From: an uncultured Caryophanales bacterium | Lineage (GTDB): Bacteria; Bacillota_I; Bacilli_A; RF39; UBA660 | Reading direction: 5' to 3' | Length of the DNA stretch: 64,000 nt | Assembly: GCA_946628045.1 (NCBI GenBank) | Contig: CAMOVZ010000006.1 | Span: 5,707-69,706 of the forward strand | Shown: piece after piece, positions 24,747 to 34,183 of the stretch | Layout: each line of letters begins with the position of its first letter | How positions within the stretch are numbered: the first letter of the stretch is position 1 | Notes under the pieces: generated by a model | What the model was told of the DNA's origin: nothing | Database searches by the model: none | What the model saw: the letters and a program-made list of their open reading frames with translations, nothing else | Made by a program: the position numbers and the translations under genes

Positions 24747-25823
24747 ATGAAAGTTATCATTGTTGCAGGAGGTACTGGTGGACATATCTATCCAGCTATA
24801 GCGATTATCAACAAGATAAAAGAAAAAGAACCTAAAAGTAAATTTTTATATATAGGAACAACAGATAGAATGGAAAAAGATATTATACCTAAATTAGGTA
24901 TAGAGTTTATTGGTATTGAAATGAAAGGATTATCAAGAAAAAATATCTTTTCAAATGGTGCTGTAATAAAGAAATTTTTTAAAGCTGTTAAAAAAGCAGA
25001 GGAAGAAATTAAAAAATTCTCTCCAGATATAGTAATAGGAGCTGGTGGATATATTACTGCGCCAGTTTTATATGCAGCACATAAATTAAAAGTACCCGTT
25101 TTAATTCATGAGCAAAATTCAATTCCAGGTGTATCAAATAAATTTATTGCAAAATTTGCAGATAAAATTTGTGTATCTTTACCAAATAGTATAAATTTAT
25201 TTCCTAAAAATAAAACAGTATATACAGGTAATCCTAGAAGTGAAGAAATTATTTCTGTTAAAAAGAAAAGTAAAAAGAGCTTAGGTTTTGATGAAAATAA
25301 AAAATTAGTAGTATTTGTAATGGGTAGTCTAGGAAGTACTACTATGACAGAAAAATTAAAAGAATTAATTCCTATGTTTAAAAATAAAGCTTATCAAGTT
25401 TTAGTTATTACTGGTAAAAATTACTATGATGACTATAAAGATGTAGAAGTAAGTGATAATGTTAAAATAGTACCATTTATGGATGATTTAATTAATTTAT
25501 TAAAAGATAGTGATTTAATAGTGTCTCGTGCAGGTGCATCTACTATAGCTGAGATAACTGCAATAGCACTGCCTGCTATACTAGTACCAAGTCCATATGT
25601 TACTAATAATCATCAATATAAAAATGCTAAAGAATTAGAAGATAATGGAGCTTGTCATATTATAGAAGAAAAAGACTTTTCAGCTAATAAAGTTATTAAT
25701 GAAATAGATAAGATATTTGATGATAAGTCTTCTTATGATGAAATGGTTAACAATAGTAAAAAGCTAGGTATAACAGACTCTGCCACTAGAATTTATGAAG
25801 AAGCAAGAAAGATAATAAGGTGA
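24747..25823 (+). CDS. murG: Lipid II synthase MurG
   Basis: A 358-residue GT28 glycosyltransferase that adds GlcNAc to lipid I to make lipid II on the inner membrane face. N-terminal AGGTGGHIYPAIAI, HEQNSIPGVSNKF, and the C-terminal UDP-GlcNAc site SDLIVSRAGASTIAEI with LVPSPYVTNNHQYKNAKEL are intact. It opens the murG-murB-divIB run, with RBS GGAGTGAT and its own promoter; murB follows after four bases. Confidence 0.97.
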   Translation: MKVIIVAGGTGGHIYPAIAIINKIKEKEPKSKFLYIGTTDRMEKDIIPKLGIEFIGIEMKGLSRKNIFSNGAVIKKFFKAVKKAEEEIKKFSPDIVIGAGGYITAPVLYAAHKLKVPVLIHEQNSIPGVSNKFIAKFADKICVSLPNSINLFPKNKTVYTGNPRSEEIISVKKKSKKSLGFDENKKLVVFVMGSLGSTTMTEKLKELIPMFKNKAYQVLVITGKNYYDDYKDVEVSDNVKIVPFMDDLINLLKDSDLIVSRAGASTIAEITAIALPAILVPSPYVTNNHQYKNAKELEDNGACHIIEEKDFSANKVINEIDKIFDDKSSYDEMVNNSKKLGITDSATRIYEEARKIIR

Positions 25824-25827
25824 TATT

Positions 25828-26727
25828 ATGTTAAAAGAACTTGTTGAATTAAATATTGGAAAAATAGAAACAAATGTTTCCTTAAAAAAATGTACTACAT
25901 ATCGTGTAGGTGGAGTTGCTAATTATATTGCTTATCCAAAAGATATTAATTCATTAATAAAATTAATTAAATATTTAAAAAATAATAGTATAAAATATAA
26001 AATACTAGGTAATGGAAGTAATCTCTTATTTAGTGAAAAAAAATATGATGGTGTATTAATAAAATTAACAGAGTTTGATGAATTAGAGTTTATTGGTAAA
26101 ACAAAATTAAGAGTAGGGGCTGGATATAATTTAATAAAATTAAGTATCTTAACTGCTAAAAAAGGACTTACTGGACTAGAATTTGCATCAGGTATTCCAG
26201 GTACAATAGGCGGTAGTGTATTTATGAATGCAGGAGCCTATAAATCTGATATGGGTTATATTGTAGAAAGTGTTAAAGTATTAACTCCAGACTTTAAAAT
26301 AATTAGTTTAGAGAATAAAGAAATGGACTTTCACTATAGAACTTCTTTCTTAAAACGCCATCCAGAATATATATGTTTAGAAGTAATTATAAAACTTTCA
26401 AAAGGAAAGAAAGAAGCTATAGAAGAAGTTATAAAAGATAGACGTCAAAGAAGATTAACATCGCAACCACTAGAGTATCCTAGTGCCGGTAGCGTATTCC
26501 GTAATCCACCTGAAGACTTTGCTGGAAGATTAATAGAAGAATCCGGATTAAAAGGAAAGAAACATGGTGGAGCTATGATTAGTTCTAAACATGCTAACTT
26601 TATAGTTAATTATAAACATGCTACAGCAGACGATATAAAATATCTAATAGAACTAGCACATGACAAAGTAAAAGAAAAATATAATATAGATCTTAAAATA
26701 GAACAAGAATTTGTAAATTGGGAGTAA
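25828..26727 (+). CDS. murB: UDP-N-acetylenolpyruvoylglucosamine reductase MurB
   Basis: A 299-residue FAD enzyme forming UDP-MurNAc. FAD-binding YRVGGVANYI and LGNGSNLLFS, the GIPGTIGGSVFMNAGAYKSDMG stretch and the active-site serine in YPSAGSVFRNP are present; the Ser-Val-Phe form is the type II (Gram-positive) MurB. RBS AAGGTGAT. It overlaps the open frame of divIB but not its chosen start. Confidence 0.96.
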   Translation: MLKELVELNIGKIETNVSLKKCTTYRVGGVANYIAYPKDINSLIKLIKYLKNNSIKYKILGNGSNLLFSEKKYDGVLIKLTEFDELEFIGKTKLRVGAGYNLIKLSILTAKKGLTGLEFASGIPGTIGGSVFMNAGAYKSDMGYIVESVKVLTPDFKIISLENKEMDFHYRTSFLKRHPEYICLEVIIKLSKGKKEAIEEVIKDRRQRRLTSQPLEYPSAGSVFRNPPEDFAGRLIEESGLKGKKHGGAMISSKHANFIVNYKHATADDIKYLIELAHDKVKEKYNIDLKIEQEFVNWE

Positions 26728-26729
26728 AT

Positions 26730-27422
26730 ATGCCTAAAAAGATAGTTAAAAAAAGAAAAATAAAATTATTACCATTTTTAATATTTTTATTAGTACTTTG
26801 TGTACTATCTTTTTCTGTTTATTTATTATTTCAAATTAGAGTAAAAAATATTATAGTTACAGGTACCAATTATATAGAAGATGATACAATATTAGAATTA
26901 GCTAACGTCGTGGATTATCCTAAATTTTTATTAACTACTAATTATAGTGTTAAAAAATCTTTAGAAAAATACCCTTATATTGATAAAGCTAATCTCATAA
27001 AACGTCATCCATTTACTTTTGAAATAAAAGTAAAAGAAGCACGCCCATTATTCTATAATATGAACAATAATAGTTATATCTTTGATAATTTTGAAAAAGT
27101 AAAAGATACTGAAGTAGAATATATATTTAGAGTACCTAGATTATTAAACTATGTACCTGATAAAAAATATAAATTATTTATAGAGAATATGAACAAAGTA
27201 AATGAAGATATATTATCAAAAATAAGTGATATAGAATATCAGCCTAATGATTATGATAAAGATAGATTCTTATTATATATGGATGATGGTAATATGGTAT
27301 ATCTTACTTTAACTAAATTTAAAATGATTAATCACTATAATGAAGTATTAAGACAATTAGAAAACCATAAAGGAATACTTTATCTAGATAATGGTAATCA
27401 CTTTAAAATAATGGAATGGTAA
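26730..27422 (+). CDS. divIB: Cell division protein DivIB/FtsQ
   Basis: A 230-residue bitopic division protein: a basic cytosolic N-terminus, one membrane helix (LLPFLIFLLVLCVLSFSVYLLF) and an extracytoplasmic POTRA domain starting RVKNIIVTGTNYI and including PYIDKANLIKRHPFTFEIKVKEARP. It links FtsL/FtsB and the septal synthase. ATG 26730 follows GGGAG and begins two bases after the murB stop; TTG 26718 is unlikely. Gene order murB-divIB is that of Bacillus. Confidence 0.92.
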   Translation: MPKKIVKKRKIKLLPFLIFLLVLCVLSFSVYLLFQIRVKNIIVTGTNYIEDDTILELANVVDYPKFLLTTNYSVKKSLEKYPYIDKANLIKRHPFTFEIKVKEARPLFYNMNNNSYIFDNFEKVKDTEVEYIFRVPRLLNYVPDKKYKLFIENMNKVNEDILSKISDIEYQPNDYDKDRFLLYMDDGNMVYLTLTKFKMINHYNEVLRQLENHKGILYLDNGNHFKIMEW

Positions 27423-27449
27423 TAAAGAGTTTTTACTCTTTATTTTTTT
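27421..27449 (+). terminator. Terminator of murG-murB-divIB
   Basis: AATAAAGAG / CTCTTTATT stem and T run right at the divIB stop. Confidence 0.85.
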
Positions 27450-27450
27450 A

Positions 27451-27459
27451 TGTTATACT
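27451..27459 (+). promoter_or_regulatory. Extended -10 promoter for GT39-like pair
   Basis: TGTTATACT, TGn-extended -10, 15 bases before the start codon. Confidence 0.6.
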
Positions 27460-27474
27460 AAATATGGTGATACT

Positions 27475-28788
27475 ATGAAGAAAGTTTATAAGTATTTAAT
27501 GTTTATATTTTTGTTTATAGTTTTTTTATTGTTTAATCTTATAATAAGCCCATTAAATTTAGATGAAATATGGAGCTATGGATTTAGTAATAATATATAT
27601 TTAGGATTAATTCCATATAAAGACTTTAATATGGTAATCACACCGTTTTATTCTATATTAATGGCTTTACCTATGTATATTTTTGGTAATAATATATTAA
27701 TATTTCATATAGAAAATACTATTATTATTACTTTATTTTTAATAATAGTTTATAAATTAATAAAAGAAAAAATATTTTTAATTCTACCATTATTAATATT
27801 TCCCATGAATATAACATTTCCTAATTATAATTTTTTTATATTATTTTTATTTATATTATTAATATATTTAGAAAAAAATAAAAAGAATAATATATTAATA
27901 GGAATAATAATAAGCTTAATATTTTTAACAAAACAATCAGTAGGAATATTCTTGCTACCAATAGCTATATTTTATTCAAAAGATAAATTAAAAAAAATTG
28001 TAGGATTCATAATACCTAATATTATATTTACTATATACTTAATTATTACTAATAGCTTTAAAGAATTTATAGATTTATGTTTCTTAGGATTATTTGATTT
28101 TGGTAAAGAAAATAGTAATTTCAATATATTCTTTATATTTACTATATTATTAGTAGTAGCATTATTATTCTTAATAAAGAAAAATAAAAAAATAGAGTAT
28201 TACTATCTTTTAACATTTATTCTTATATGTGTGCCTTTATTTGATTTATATCATTTCTTTATATATTTAGTAGCATATTTAATAGTTTTAATTATGAATG
28301 ATAATATATATATATTTAAACCAAAACTAATAGGTGTAACTTTGTTTATAGGTATACTAAGTATATATATAATAAAGAGTAATTTTAATAGCTTATATTA
28401 TCCAAATAAATTAAATAAATTTGAATATAGATATATAGAAAATAAAAATATTGAAACTACTAAAGAAGTAATTAAATATATGAATAAGTATAATAATAAA
28501 GTTATGTTTATAGGACCTGATGCTTATTATTATAAAATTATTACTAATCAAAAGATTAATTATTTAGACTTAATAAATACAGGTAATTTTGGTTATAATG
28601 GATCAAATAAATTATTAAATAAAGTAAAAAAAATTAATAAAGAATATGTATTCTTTGTTAAAAAAAATGAATTAGGCAATGGTAAACAAACAGATCAAAA
28701 CCTAATTAAATATATACTAAAACACGGTAAAAAAATAGATGAAATATATTTATATAATATATATAGGCTAGGTGAAGAAAATGATTAA
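27475..28788 (+). CDS. Polytopic membrane protein, GT39-like (first of pair)
   Basis: A 437-residue protein with about ten hydrophobic helices. Its layout and the early LDEIWSYGFSNN with PYKDFNMVITPFYS resemble lipid-linked sugar transferases of the GT39/ArnT superfamily, where an acidic residue in the first loop is catalytic. Further landmarks are FLTKQSVG, ITNSFKEFIDLCFLGLFDF and a soluble C-terminal domain with TGNFGYNGSNKLL. It is clearly paralogous to the following gene. A role in glycosylating wall polymers or surface proteins is inference. The gene is placed between divIB and ftsA, where no such gene normally occurs. Confidence 0.7.
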   Translation: MKKVYKYLMFIFLFIVFLLFNLIISPLNLDEIWSYGFSNNIYLGLIPYKDFNMVITPFYSILMALPMYIFGNNILIFHIENTIIITLFLIIVYKLIKEKIFLILPLLIFPMNITFPNYNFFILFLFILLIYLEKNKKNNILIGIIISLIFLTKQSVGIFLLPIAIFYSKDKLKKIVGFIIPNIIFTIYLIITNSFKEFIDLCFLGLFDFGKENSNFNIFFIFTILLVVALLFLIKKNKKIEYYYLLTFILICVPLFDLYHFFIYLVAYLIVLIMNDNIYIFKPKLIGVTLFIGILSIYIIKSNFNSLYYPNKLNKFEYRYIENKNIETTKEVIKYMNKYNNKVMFIGPDAYYYKIITNQKINYLDLINTGNFGYNGSNKLLNKVKKINKEYVFFVKKNELGNGKQTDQNLIKYILKHGKKIDEIYLYNIYRLGEEND

Positions 28789-30115
28789 ATTTATTAAAAA
28801 TAACTATCACTATTTTATATTATTTATATTTATCTATTTAATATATTCTATACTTATATTTCCGAATAACTATGGTGATCCAATGAATAATTATGGATTT
28901 AGCATGGCTATTACAAAAGGATTATTACCATACATAGATTTTAATACAATATCAACACCTTTATATAGTTTTATTATGAGTATAGGACTATTTATATGGA
29001 ATAATTACTCAATGTTTTTATTAGAACAAAGCTTACTTGTTACTATAATGTTTTATATTTTAAATAAGATATATGGTAAAAAAAGTTATATATTATTACT
29101 TATAATATGTCTTTTAGGTTGTTTTGGCATAAATGCCACATATAATTATTTAGCTTTCTTTATAATGATTATATTATTATTTTTAGAAGATAAATATAAG
29201 GACAAAGATTATTTAATAGGAGTAATAATAGCACTGGCAATACTTTCTAAACACACAGTAGGTATATTATTGATAATACCTAGTTTAATATACTATTTTA
29301 AAGATAAAAAGAAATTATTAAAAAGATTTATTGGATTATTAATACCTAGTATTATATTCATAATTTATTTATTAATAACTAATAGTTTTATTAAATTTAT
29401 TGATTTATGCTTTTTAGGATTATTTGATTTTTCTAAGAATAACACTAATACTTATACATTATGGTTCTATTTAAGTATAGTATTATTTATTATCAGTTTG
29501 ATAATTACAATTAAGAAGAAAGATGTAAAAAATATTTATTTGTTATGTGGAGTAAGCTTTGTAATACCTTTATTTGATTTATGTCATTTTTCTATATATG
29601 CATTGTGTATCGCAATACAAGTTCTTCCATTTATAAAAAAACATGAAAATTACATAGGGTTTTTATCTTTTGTTTTATCAATAGTAATTGTAATTATTAG
29701 TTATTTATCACTATCTAATTTATATCATCCAGTATTAAATAAAAAATTAAAACATTTTGAATATGTTAATAATGGAAAACACAATTATGAAGAGACAGTT
29801 AAATTCTTTAAGATATATGATGAGTATCCTAATGCATTAATTCTTTCATATTCTAAAATGGAATATGATATTACTAGAGATAATAACATAGATTATTTTG
29901 ATGTGTTATTATATGGTAATTTTGGTTATAACGGATCAAAGAAAATGATTAAAAAAATAGAAAAAATGAAAGATATTTATATTATTATAGATAAAAGAGG
30001 TTATTTGAATAATAATAGTGATTCTCAATTAGATAAGAGTATTATTAAATATGTAATGAAAAACTATAATAAGGTTGATGAAAAGTATGATTTTCTTATA
30101 TATTACAAGGATTAA
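28781..30115 (+). CDS. Polytopic membrane protein, GT39-like (second of pair)
   Basis: A 444-residue paralogue of the preceding protein: NYGFSMAITKGLLPYIDFNTISTPLYS, LSKHTVG, ITNSFIKFIDLCFLGLFDF and YGNFGYNGSKKMI recur in the same order. It overlaps the upstream gene by eight bases and uses RBS AGGTGA with ATG 28781 (GTG 28772 lies in that RBS). The pair probably arose by tandem duplication and is co-expressed. The substrate is unknown. Confidence 0.7.
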   Translation: MIKFIKNNYHYFILFIFIYLIYSILIFPNNYGDPMNNYGFSMAITKGLLPYIDFNTISTPLYSFIMSIGLFIWNNYSMFLLEQSLLVTIMFYILNKIYGKKSYILLLIICLLGCFGINATYNYLAFFIMIILLFLEDKYKDKDYLIGVIIALAILSKHTVGILLIIPSLIYYFKDKKKLLKRFIGLLIPSIIFIIYLLITNSFIKFIDLCFLGLFDFSKNNTNTYTLWFYLSIVLFIISLIITIKKKDVKNIYLLCGVSFVIPLFDLCHFSIYALCIAIQVLPFIKKHENYIGFLSFVLSIVIVIISYLSLSNLYHPVLNKKLKHFEYVNNGKHNYEETVKFFKIYDEYPNALILSYSKMEYDITRDNNIDYFDVLLYGNFGYNGSKKMIKKIEKMKDIYIIIDKRGYLNNNSDSQLDKSIIKYVMKNYNKVDEKYDFLIYYKD

Positions 30116-30148
30116 AATAAAGAAAGATTAGTTTTTTCTTTATTTTTT
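30116..30148 (+). terminator. Terminator after GT39-like pair
   Basis: AATAAAGAAA / TTTCTTTATT stem followed by T-rich sequence. Confidence 0.8.
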
Positions 30149-30161
30149 ATTTTAGACATAG

Positions 30162-30167
30162 TATAAT
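30162..30167 (+). promoter_or_regulatory. -10 box for ftsA-ftsZ
   Basis: TATAAT about 25 bases before ftsA. The -35 is poor. Confidence 0.5.
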
Positions 30168-30191
30168 TAAATATAATGATAGGAGGATTAT

Positions 30192-31427
30192 ATGGGAGAT
30201 ATTTATACGGGAATAGACTTAGGTACTGATAGTATAAAAGTAGTTGTTACAGAAAAAATAAATGATAAATTTCAAGTATTAGCTTCAATTAGTAGTCCTT
30301 CTAATGGTATTAAGAATGGATATATAGAGGATACTAAACTAGCTATTAACAGTGTTAAGGCAGCTATGAAAAAAATAAATGAACAACTAGGTATTAAAAT
30401 TACTAAAGTAGTAGCAGCTATTCCACCTACAAATGCTAGAATGGATATAGTACTAGGTACTACTAATATATTTGAATATAATGAAATTACAGGAATTGAT
30501 GTTAGTAATGTATTATTAGATGCATTAAAAGGAATAGATTTTCATAATGAAGAATTAGTAACGGCTATGCCTATTAGTTTTACTGTAGATGAAACTACTA
30601 ATATAAAAGATCCTAAAGGTATGAAAGGATCAGTCTTAGAAAGTAGAGTAGTAATATCTCTTGTACCAAAAGAACCTTTATATAGAATACTTGAAGTATT
30701 AAAATTAAGTGGTATTGAGACTGTTGATATATCATTTACTTCAGTAGGTGATTATTATACTATTAAAAATAGAAAATATGATGAATTAGTAGGAGCAATT
30801 ATTAATATAGGAGAAGATACTACTAATGTAAGTGTATTTAATAAAGGAATACAAATAAAAAATTCTACATTAAAAGTAGGAAGTAGTTATGTAGATAAAG
30901 ATTTAACTTATGCATTTAAATCAAAAATGAGTGAATCTCGTAAAATGAAAGAAAACTTTGCTAGTTGCTTATCTTCTTCTGCTGATCCTAATGATATATG
31001 GGAAATAGAGCTAGATAAAGATAATAAAAAAGAAGTTAATGCAGTTAATGTATCAAAAGTAGTAGAAGCAAGAATAAGAGAAATATTAAAACTTGCTAAA
31101 AATGAGATAAAAAACTTAACAAATAGAGAAATACGTTATATAATTATAACAGGTGGCATAACGGAAATTCCTATGTTTTCTACTGTTGTAGAACAAGAAT
31201 TTGGTTTTGTTGCAAAAGTATGTAATATGAATACTATGGGAGTAAGACATAATAAATTTAGTAGTTGTTATGGTATTACAAAATATTTTGATGATAAACT
31301 ATCTCTAAGAGGAAAAACTTATGAGATGATTACTAAAGAAGATAAAGATGCAATGTTATCAATTGATTCAAATATAACTAACGAAAATATGATAAGTAAA
31401 GTGTTTGGACACTTTCTCGATGTTTAA
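30192..31427 (+). CDS. ftsA: Cell division protein FtsA
   Basis: A 411-residue actin-like ATPase that ties FtsZ to the membrane. Nucleotide-site elements TGIDLGTDSIKVVV, GAIINIGEDTTNVSVF and IIITGGITEIP are present. The last residues (ISKVFGHFLDV) form a short amphipathic helix typical of the membrane-targeting tail. RBS AGGAGG. ftsZ follows after 12 bases. Confidence 0.95.
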   Translation: MGDIYTGIDLGTDSIKVVVTEKINDKFQVLASISSPSNGIKNGYIEDTKLAINSVKAAMKKINEQLGIKITKVVAAIPPTNARMDIVLGTTNIFEYNEITGIDVSNVLLDALKGIDFHNEELVTAMPISFTVDETTNIKDPKGMKGSVLESRVVISLVPKEPLYRILEVLKLSGIETVDISFTSVGDYYTIKNRKYDELVGAIINIGEDTTNVSVFNKGIQIKNSTLKVGSSYVDKDLTYAFKSKMSESRKMKENFASCLSSSADPNDIWEIELDKDNKKEVNAVNVSKVVEARIREILKLAKNEIKNLTNREIRYIIITGGITEIPMFSTVVEQEFGFVAKVCNMNTMGVRHNKFSSCYGITKYFDDKLSLRGKTYEMITKEDKDAMLSIDSNITNENMISKVFGHFLDV

Positions 31428-31439
31428 GGAGGAAAAGGT

Positions 31440-32561
31440 ATGATAGGCGGATTAGAAATGGATCAGTTAGCGAAAATCAAAGTCATCGGTTTAGGTGGTG
31501 GCGGAGGTAACGCTATAAATAGAATGGTAGAATCTGGTGTAAAAGGTGTAGAATTCATTGCTGCAAATACAGATCTACAAGTATTAAATAGTTCAAAAGC
31601 AGATGTAAAAATCCAAATAGGTAAAGAATTAACTGATGGATTAGGAGCTGGAGGAAAACCTGAAGTTGGTAAAGAATCAGCTGTAGAGTCTAAAAAAGAA
31701 ATAGAAGATGCACTAAGTGGTGCAGATATGGTATTTATAACTGCTGGAATGGGTGGAGGAACTGGAACTGGAGCTGCTGCAATAGTTGCTGAAATTGCTC
31801 AAGGTCTTGGTGCACTAACAGTAGCAATAGTTACTAAACCATTCTCATTTGAAGGTAAAAGAAGAATGGAAAACGCTCTTCAAGGTATTGAAGAATTAAG
31901 AAAACATGTAGATACATTAATCGTAATTCCAAACGATAGATTAAGAGAAATTATTGATAAATCAACACCAATGCTAGAAGCATTCAAAGAAGTTGATAAC
32001 GTATTAAGAAGAGGTGTTCAATCTATCTCAGACTTAATCGCTGTAGTAGGACTTGTTAACCTTGACTTTGCTGATGTTAAAGCAGTAATGGAAAAAAGTG
32101 GTCGTGCAATAATAGGTATTGGTATTGGTATGGGTGAAGATAGAGCTCTAGAAGCTGCTAAACAAGCTGTATCAAGTCCATTACTAGAGTCATCTATTGA
32201 AGGAGCAACAGATGCTATTATTAATATAACTGGTGGTGTTAACTTAACATTATTTGAAGCAGAACAAGCTGCTGAAGTAGTAAGAAGTGCTGCTAATACT
32301 GATATTAATACAATATTTGGTTCTGTAATTAATGAAAACTTAAATGATGAAGTAATAGTTACAGTAATTGCTACTGGATTTGATAAATCTAAAAAGCAAC
32401 AAGAAGCTAAACAAGAACCACAATTTACTAATCCACAACCAAGAAGAATGCCTTCAAGAGAAGAATATTCATACCAACCAGAAGTATTAGATGAAAAAGA
32501 TAATAGTGTATCGAGTACAGATATAGAAATGCCTTCATTCTTAAGAGATAGAAACTTTTAA
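31440..32561 (+). CDS. ftsZ: Cell division protein FtsZ
   Basis: A 373-residue tubulin-like GTPase forming the Z ring. [13 protein letters not shown], the signature [19 protein letters not shown] and [11 protein letters not shown] are intact. The disordered linker ends in the conserved C-terminal peptide [11 protein letters not shown], which binds FtsA. RBS AAGGAGG supports ATG 31440; ATG 31458 is an alternative. Its codons are less biased to A/T than neighbours, as expected for a highly expressed gene. Confidence 0.98.
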   Translation: MIGGLEMDQLAKIKVIGLGGGGGNAINRMVESGVKGVEFIAANTDLQVLNSSKADVKIQIGKELTDGLGAGGKPEVGKESAVESKKEIEDALSGADMVFITAGMGGGTGTGAAAIVAEIAQGLGALTVAIVTKPFSFEGKRRMENALQGIEELRKHVDTLIVIPNDRLREIIDKSTPMLEAFKEVDNVLRRGVQSISDLIAVVGLVNLDFADVKAVMEKSGRAIIGIGIGMGEDRALEAAKQAVSSPLLESSIEGATDAIINITGGVNLTLFEAEQAAEVVRSAANTDINTIFGSVINENLNDEVIVTVIATGFDKSKKQQEAKQEPQFTNPQPRRMPSREEYSYQPEVLDEKDNSVSSTDIEMPSFLRDRNF

Positions 32562-32570
32562 TGTAAAATA

Positions 32571-32603
32571 AAAATGTAAATTAACGATAATTTACATTTT
32601 TTT
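32571..32603 (+). terminator. Terminator of ftsA-ftsZ
   Basis: AAAATGTAAATT / AATTTACATTTT, a 12-bp stem with T run. Confidence 0.9.
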
Positions 32604-32605
32604 GT

Positions 32606-32633
32606 TTGTATAAATAAATTTAATTGATAAAAT
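32606..32633 (+). promoter_or_regulatory. Promoter of surface-protein gene
   Basis: TTGTAT (32606-32611), 16 bases, then TAAAAT (32628-32633) with TGA extension. Confidence 0.55.
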
Positions 32634-32649
32634 AATAATAGGTGATAAT

Positions 32650-34035
32650 ATGAAAAATAGAAAAAGAAATAGATTGTTTTTACTATTAATACTTCTATTA
32701 GGGGTAACAGTAGGTTTTGCCTTAATTAGTACAACATTAAAAATAAATGGTATTTCAAGAGTAAAGAAAGCAAGTTGGGATATACATTGGGAAAAGGTAG
32801 CTAATGAAGCTGGAGTAGATGCAACAACACCTGCTCATATAAAAGAAAATACTGATAATCAAGTAGTAGAATATGAAGTATATTTTGAAGAACCAGGTCA
32901 ATATTATGAATTTACTGTAGATGCAGTAAACTCTGGTACTTTAGATGGTATTATTGAAAGTATATCTTCAAAAGTAAATGGCGCTGATATTTCAACACTA
33001 CCAGAGTATATTAATTATAGTATTAAATATGCTGATGGAACTGAAGTAAAAGTAGATGACGAATTAAAAAAGAATGAATCTAAAACATATAAAATAAGAG
33101 TAGAATATGATAAAGAAAAAATAACACCTGAAGTATTAAATGCGATGACAGAAGATCAAAGATATGAATTTAGTTTTGAAGTTAAATATGTACAAAAAGT
33201 AAAAACTCCTAGTAGTGCACCAGCACCAGTTGATTTTGCAAAAGATTCATGGGAGACAATAGCTAGTGTGGGAGCGTTAAGTGATCCTACAACAGGACCA
33301 TATCAAGTAGGAGATACTAAGACAATTGAGATGGATTTAAATGGTGATGGAACAAATGAAACATATACTTTAAGATTAGTAAACTTATCAAAACCAAGTG
33401 AATGTTCTGGGGAAGGATTCTCACAAACAGCTTGTGGACTTGTAGTTGAATTTAGTAATATTATTGATATGAAACCAATGAATACAACTGTAGATGATAC
33501 TGTACTTGGTGGTGGAGCAAAAGGTGGATGGGAATACTCTTATATGAGAGCCTATCTAAATGGAACAGTTTATGCAAAAGATAATACTGATTTTAGTAGT
33601 AATGGTGTATTTACTAAATTACCTAGTGATTTACAAGATGCAATTATTGATACAACTGTAGTTTCTGGAAAAAGTTATAATGATACAGCTAATTATACTA
33701 CAACAGATAAATTATATTTAGCAAGTTTAGGCGAACTTGCACAAGACCAAGATGGAAGTACAGGTACGGGATTTGATTATTATGATGCTGCTTTCTACAA
33801 TACAAGGATATTAGATTATTATAGAACTAAAAATATAATATGGCGTGGTTCTACAACAGATAATGTATCTGAAATATATAAAACATTTTATGATACTGCT
33901 TCCCCATATTGGACACGTTCTGCTTGTTCACAATCTAGTTATGCTTTTGAAGCAGTTATGCCAAATCAAGTTGGTGAAGGACAACAGAATGCTAATAATG
34001 GATTAGGTGTTGTTCCATTATTTAGAATAGGTTAA
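32650..34035 (+). CDS. Membrane-anchored surface protein, TasA-like plus DUF6273-like
   Basis: A 461-residue exported protein. Arg/Lys-rich start and one hydrophobic helix lead into GFALISTTLKINGISRV, then a beta-rich domain with EFTVDAVNSGTLDGII and YKIRVEYD that recalls SipW-dependent TasA/camelysin proteins. From about residue 195 a second domain runs DSWETIASVGALSDPTTGPYQVGD, LRLVNLSKPSEC, then IIDTTVVSGKSY, TDKLYLASLGEL and the terminal PYWTRSACSQSSY...GVVPLFRIG; this matches the pattern of DUF6273-type Firmicutes proteins. The N-terminal domain is shared with the protein at 55564. Sits as a single-gene unit between ftsZ and mraZ; adhesin or matrix role is inference. Confidence 0.75.
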   Translation: MKNRKRNRLFLLLILLLGVTVGFALISTTLKINGISRVKKASWDIHWEKVANEAGVDATTPAHIKENTDNQVVEYEVYFEEPGQYYEFTVDAVNSGTLDGIIESISSKVNGADISTLPEYINYSIKYADGTEVKVDDELKKNESKTYKIRVEYDKEKITPEVLNAMTEDQRYEFSFEVKYVQKVKTPSSAPAPVDFAKDSWETIASVGALSDPTTGPYQVGDTKTIEMDLNGDGTNETYTLRLVNLSKPSECSGEGFSQTACGLVVEFSNIIDMKPMNTTVDDTVLGGGAKGGWEYSYMRAYLNGTVYAKDNTDFSSNGVFTKLPSDLQDAIIDTTVVSGKSYNDTANYTTTDKLYLASLGELAQDQDGSTGTGFDYYDAAFYNTRILDYYRTKNIIWRGSTTDNVSEIYKTFYDTASPYWTRSACSQSSYAFEAVMPNQVGEGQQNANNGLGVVPLFRIG

Positions 34036-34064
34036 AAAGAAGTATTTAAGATACTTCTTTTTAT
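34034..34064 (+). terminator. Terminator after surface-protein gene
   Basis: AAAAAGAAGTAT / ATACTTCTTTTT hairpin starting at the stop codon, with T-rich tail. Confidence 0.85.
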
Positions 34065-34091
34065 TTGACGTAAAATTTGTAAATATATAGT
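34065..34091 (+). promoter_or_regulatory. Possible promoter ahead of the mraZ leader hairpin
   Basis: TTGACG (34065-34070) and TATAGT (34086-34091) with a short 15-base spacer; TAGTAA at 17 bases is the alternative. It points directly into a hairpin terminator. Confidence 0.35.
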
Positions 34092-34092
34092 A

Positions 34093-34121
34093 AAAAGTAA
34101 AGGATTATCTTTACTTTTTTT
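34093..34121 (+). terminator. Second hairpin terminator upstream of mraZ
   Basis: AAAAGTAAAG / CTTTACTTTT with ATTAT loop and T run, 60 bases before mraZ and separate from the terminator at 34034. Confidence 0.75.
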
Positions 34122-34149
34122 ATTGTTTTGGGTATTATTATAGTAGGTA

Positions 34150-34174
34150 GTGGTTGATAGTGGTGAAAAGTGGG
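34150..34174 (+). promoter_or_regulatory. Candidate MraZ-binding repeats
   Basis: Three GTGG(T/G) direct repeats at 34150, 34160 and 34170, each 10 bases apart with 5-base spacers, end ten bases before mraZ. MraZ proteins are known to bind TGGG-like or AAAGTG-like direct repeats with this spacing before their own operon, so this is the expected autoregulatory site. Confidence 0.8.
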
Positions 34175-34183
34175 GGATGAGAT

